64,000 nt of DNA from Filosporella fistucella. Taxonomy: Eukaryota; Ascomycota; Leotiomycetes; Helotiales. A model generated the notes under the pieces. That model had not been told where the DNA came from and made no database searches. It worked only from the letters and a program-made list of their open reading frames with translations. The stretch spans positions 1,922,001 to 1,986,000 of the forward strand of contig JAQJZZ010000010.1 in NCBI GenBank assembly GCA_030077755.1, read 5' to 3'. A program made the position numbers and the translations under genes. Of the stretch, positions 61,997-64,000 are shown in pieces (position 1 is the stretch's first letter; every line of letters begins with the position of its first letter).

Positions 61997-62584
61997 AACA
62001 CAGCAGACTGGTTTAGAATTCTCGAGCCTCATTTCACCATAGCAATCTCAATCCGCAAGATCGTTCGCGTTGCCAAGAACAGGTTTCATTTGGTTCACAA
62101 TGCGAAGATGATGCGCAGCAACTGGTTGAGATGGAGATGCCAGTCCGAACAGAGTTTATACAACGGTAGTGCCCACCCTATAAACTTGGAAACATCTTCT
62201 TACCAAACTCTGAATTGCAATGACTGAGGAGGACTCCAAAGGTCCTGCGCGTGAATTTGTGGAAATATCTTCCTTTAATGTGCAACATGCTGTCACACTC
62301 AGGGGCTCCGGTCACGTGTTCGCATACCCATGAAGTGCAGGATCGTCAGCCCAGCTGGTATTCAGTCCCCATTGAGGTCAAGATAGTTTTAATATCAGTC
62401 GCTGTCGGATCCTTCTGATTGCCCGTAATAATCTTCTCGTTCGTGTTCATGACATATGGCTTCAACCCAGGATGGGATATATTTGCTATTGGAACAAAAC
62501 AACAAAAAAACCTGCAGCAAGAGAAGAAGAATACTCCTCCGTCGCAACTGTGAACGTATTTCCAACCGATTAGGGCATCAGAGA
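61997..62584. other. Intergenic, no gene seen
   Basis: No supported gene. The frame 62456-63055 runs opposite the next gene and is its shadow. Confidence 0.4.
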
Positions 62585-63679
62585 CTAGAGCCGACACTTC
62601 TCTACCAGCACCAAGCACTCATCCGTGCTTTCCTCTACCATTTCCTCCATTTCTCGCCCCTCCTTATTCTCAAGAGTGTCCATCTCCTTGTCATCGTTAA
62701 ATATCTCCCTTGTCAAGTCGGCGTAGAAAGCGATTGCCTTTGGCCAAGCTTCAACTATCATACGCTCTGCCCTTTCACGAAACGTAGCAGTCCTCAGAAC
62801 CCTTGCCCTCTCATAACCGAATTCCTCCACTTCTTTTGGGTTGGGTTCGGTGGGATCATAGTCCGGTTCGATGAGGCAATCAGGGACCATCTTATAGAGC
62901 GTGTCTTTCAACGTTGGCAAATACGAATTGTGCACAGGGAGCTCCCAGGACCCATCTTGCAATTCGTCTATACTGAGAATCTCATCGAGGCTCCCAAGCT
63001 CGTCGCCAGCCTTTGCGCAGTGTCCAAGATCAGACACCCTCACAAGAGTATATGAATTGAAGTCGTATCCATCCAGTTGAACTCGCCCAGATTCCACATT
63101 TTTTATGCCAGCCAGCCCAAGAAAAGCAGGAGTTTCTTCCTGCTCCACTTCATTATCGAGTGTAGCGATCTCTTTGATCATCGCCGCTTCACTAATGACC
63201 ATCTTCTCTTCACAACTTCTAGCTGGCCCAACTATCGTCTCCGCTATTTTGAGAGCGCCTTTATGATCCAATCGATCATTAATTCTGCATGTCCAATATT
63301 GATCCGAAAATTCGTGAAAAGGATCCAGAACTGGTGGGTGTATGTCGAGTGCACTGGCAAGAAATGTACGAATTTCCTCATTGCCTTTCACAGTATAAAA
63401 GACCTTCAAAACCGAAACAACCATGTATTCGAACACAGTTCGAGCGTTGGTGAGACGTTCGCCATTCAAAATGGCATCAAAGTCCGCTTGGTATGACCCT
63501 TTGATAGGTTGGTTGGTATTTGAAGTGGGAGGAAGGAGTTGCTGATAGCAGAGCAAAGCCGCCAGGGTCAATACGAGTTGCTCTTTTGATTGAGTGCCCC
63601 GGATGTCTTTGATGATATGTTCGTATAGCCTCCGACCATCAACTGAGGCTACCCATTCAATCAGAACTTCGTCAGCCAT
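62585..63679 (-). CDS. Unknown globular protein
   Basis: Single exon of 364 residues from the ATG at 63679 (MADEVLIEWVASVDG). An in-frame ATG 17 codons upstream at 63730 would extend it by MPKNNVLVLLTW... The sequence is mostly helical and acidic, with blocks CYQQLLPPTSNTN, EFSDQYWTCRI, RVSDLGHCAKAGDEL and PDCLIEPDYDPTEPNP. The C-terminus is strongly charged (EEMVEESTDECLV). No signal peptide, membrane span or known domain. Upstream introns, if any, were not identified before the window end. Confidence 0.65.
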   Translation of the reverse strand: MADEVLIEWVASVDGRRLYEHIIKDIRGTQSKEQLVLTLAALLCYQQLLPPTSNTNQPIKGSYQADFDAILNGERLTNARTVFEYMVVSVLKVFYTVKGNEEIRTFLASALDIHPPVLDPFHEFSDQYWTCRINDRLDHKGALKIAETIVGPARSCEEKMVISEAAMIKEIATLDNEVEQEETPAFLGLAGIKNVESGRVQLDGYDFNSYTLVRVSDLGHCAKAGDELGSLDEILSIDELQDGSWELPVHNSYLPTLKDTLYKMVPDCLIEPDYDPTEPNPKEVEEFGYERARVLRTATFRERAERMIVEAWPKAIAFYADLTREIFNDDKEMDTLENKEGREMEEMVEESTDECLVLVEKCRL

Positions 63680-64000
63680 GTGCCTAGTTGGGTTCCAAGT
63701 AAGAAGCACCAGTACATTGTTCTTTGGCATCTCGAGGGAACGACGGTTGAGGTAGAAATTCAATCTGCTCCCTCATCAGCATCATTCGCAATATTCATTA
63801 TAGGGTGCTTACATTTGTACACGAATAATTTGTACTTGTCCGTAGCTAAGTTTGCTCAGAACGTCGAGCGGAAGATGCTGGAGGAAAATTAGAAGGTTTC
63901 AGGTTTGTCATATTGAATAGCGTACCAAGTATCCATCTGAAAATCCAATTGGAAGGTGGCGCATCAGTTTGGCACTCAACATCATGATATCCAGGTTGCG
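63680..64000. other. Window end, upstream flank of last gene
   Basis: Promoter side of the minus-strand gene at 62585. No further feature resolved before the edge. Confidence 0.4.

Noticed and set aside
62456..63055. 199-codon plus-strand frame
   Set aside because: Antisense to the longer, better-composed 364-residue gene.

Overview
The window looks like a chromosome segment of a filamentous ascomycete (Pezizomycotina; I lean to a leotiomycete, but that is inference). The reasons are many genes with 45-150 bp introns (GT donors, CTAAC/CTGAC-type branch sites, AG acceptors), and gene families typical of these fungi: HET domain, DUF7924, SUR7/PalI, Mus7/MMS22, Gta3-type GatC, secreted SET proteins and CHAT-TPR proteins. 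No rRNA, tRNA, CRISPR array or bacterial-style operon was seen. Exon boundaries below were worked out by hand from splice signals and reading-frame continuity.

Layout. 0.4-4.8 kb: RVB1 (pontin-type AAA+ ATPase) and an HMG-box transcription factor. 5.5-15.8 kb: an accessory, conflict-like block with a HET-domain protein, a small cysteine-rich secreted protein, a 1582-residue TPR-CHAT protease and, divergent from it across 324 bp, a 263-residue protein that could be a fungal gasdermin-like pore former. 16-24.7 kb: UreG, Mus7/MMS22 and a small membrane protein. 25.3-29.6 kb: a secreted cysteine-rich protein with an HExxH motif and a SUR7/PalI-like membrane protein. 30-38.4 kb: housekeeping genes (DUF726/Mil1-like hydrolase, mitochondrial GatC, alpha-SNAP/Sec17, peptidyl-tRNA hydrolase 2) around a 3.2 kb stretch with no gene. 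38.6-48.3 kb: a broken DUF7730-like fragment, a His/Pro-rich glycine-zipper protein, a mitochondrial Msp1-like AAA ATPase, a secreted SET protein and a sugar-porter MFS transporter.

48.3-64 kb is a lineage-specific, repeat-bearing region. It holds a nested foldback repeat, a DUF7924 gene with a GC-AG intron, short genes of unknown function, a GT2 polysaccharide-synthase-like gene interrupted by an in-frame TAG, a tail-to-tail pair of multi-exon unknown genes, and degenerate coding-like stretches.

The most attractive system is the CHAT-TPR / 263-residue divergent pair next to a HET gene. Proteases next to gasdermin-like genes are a known arrangement in fungal regulated cell death. The gasdermin assignment is inferred from context, size and general character, and needs a profile or structure search.
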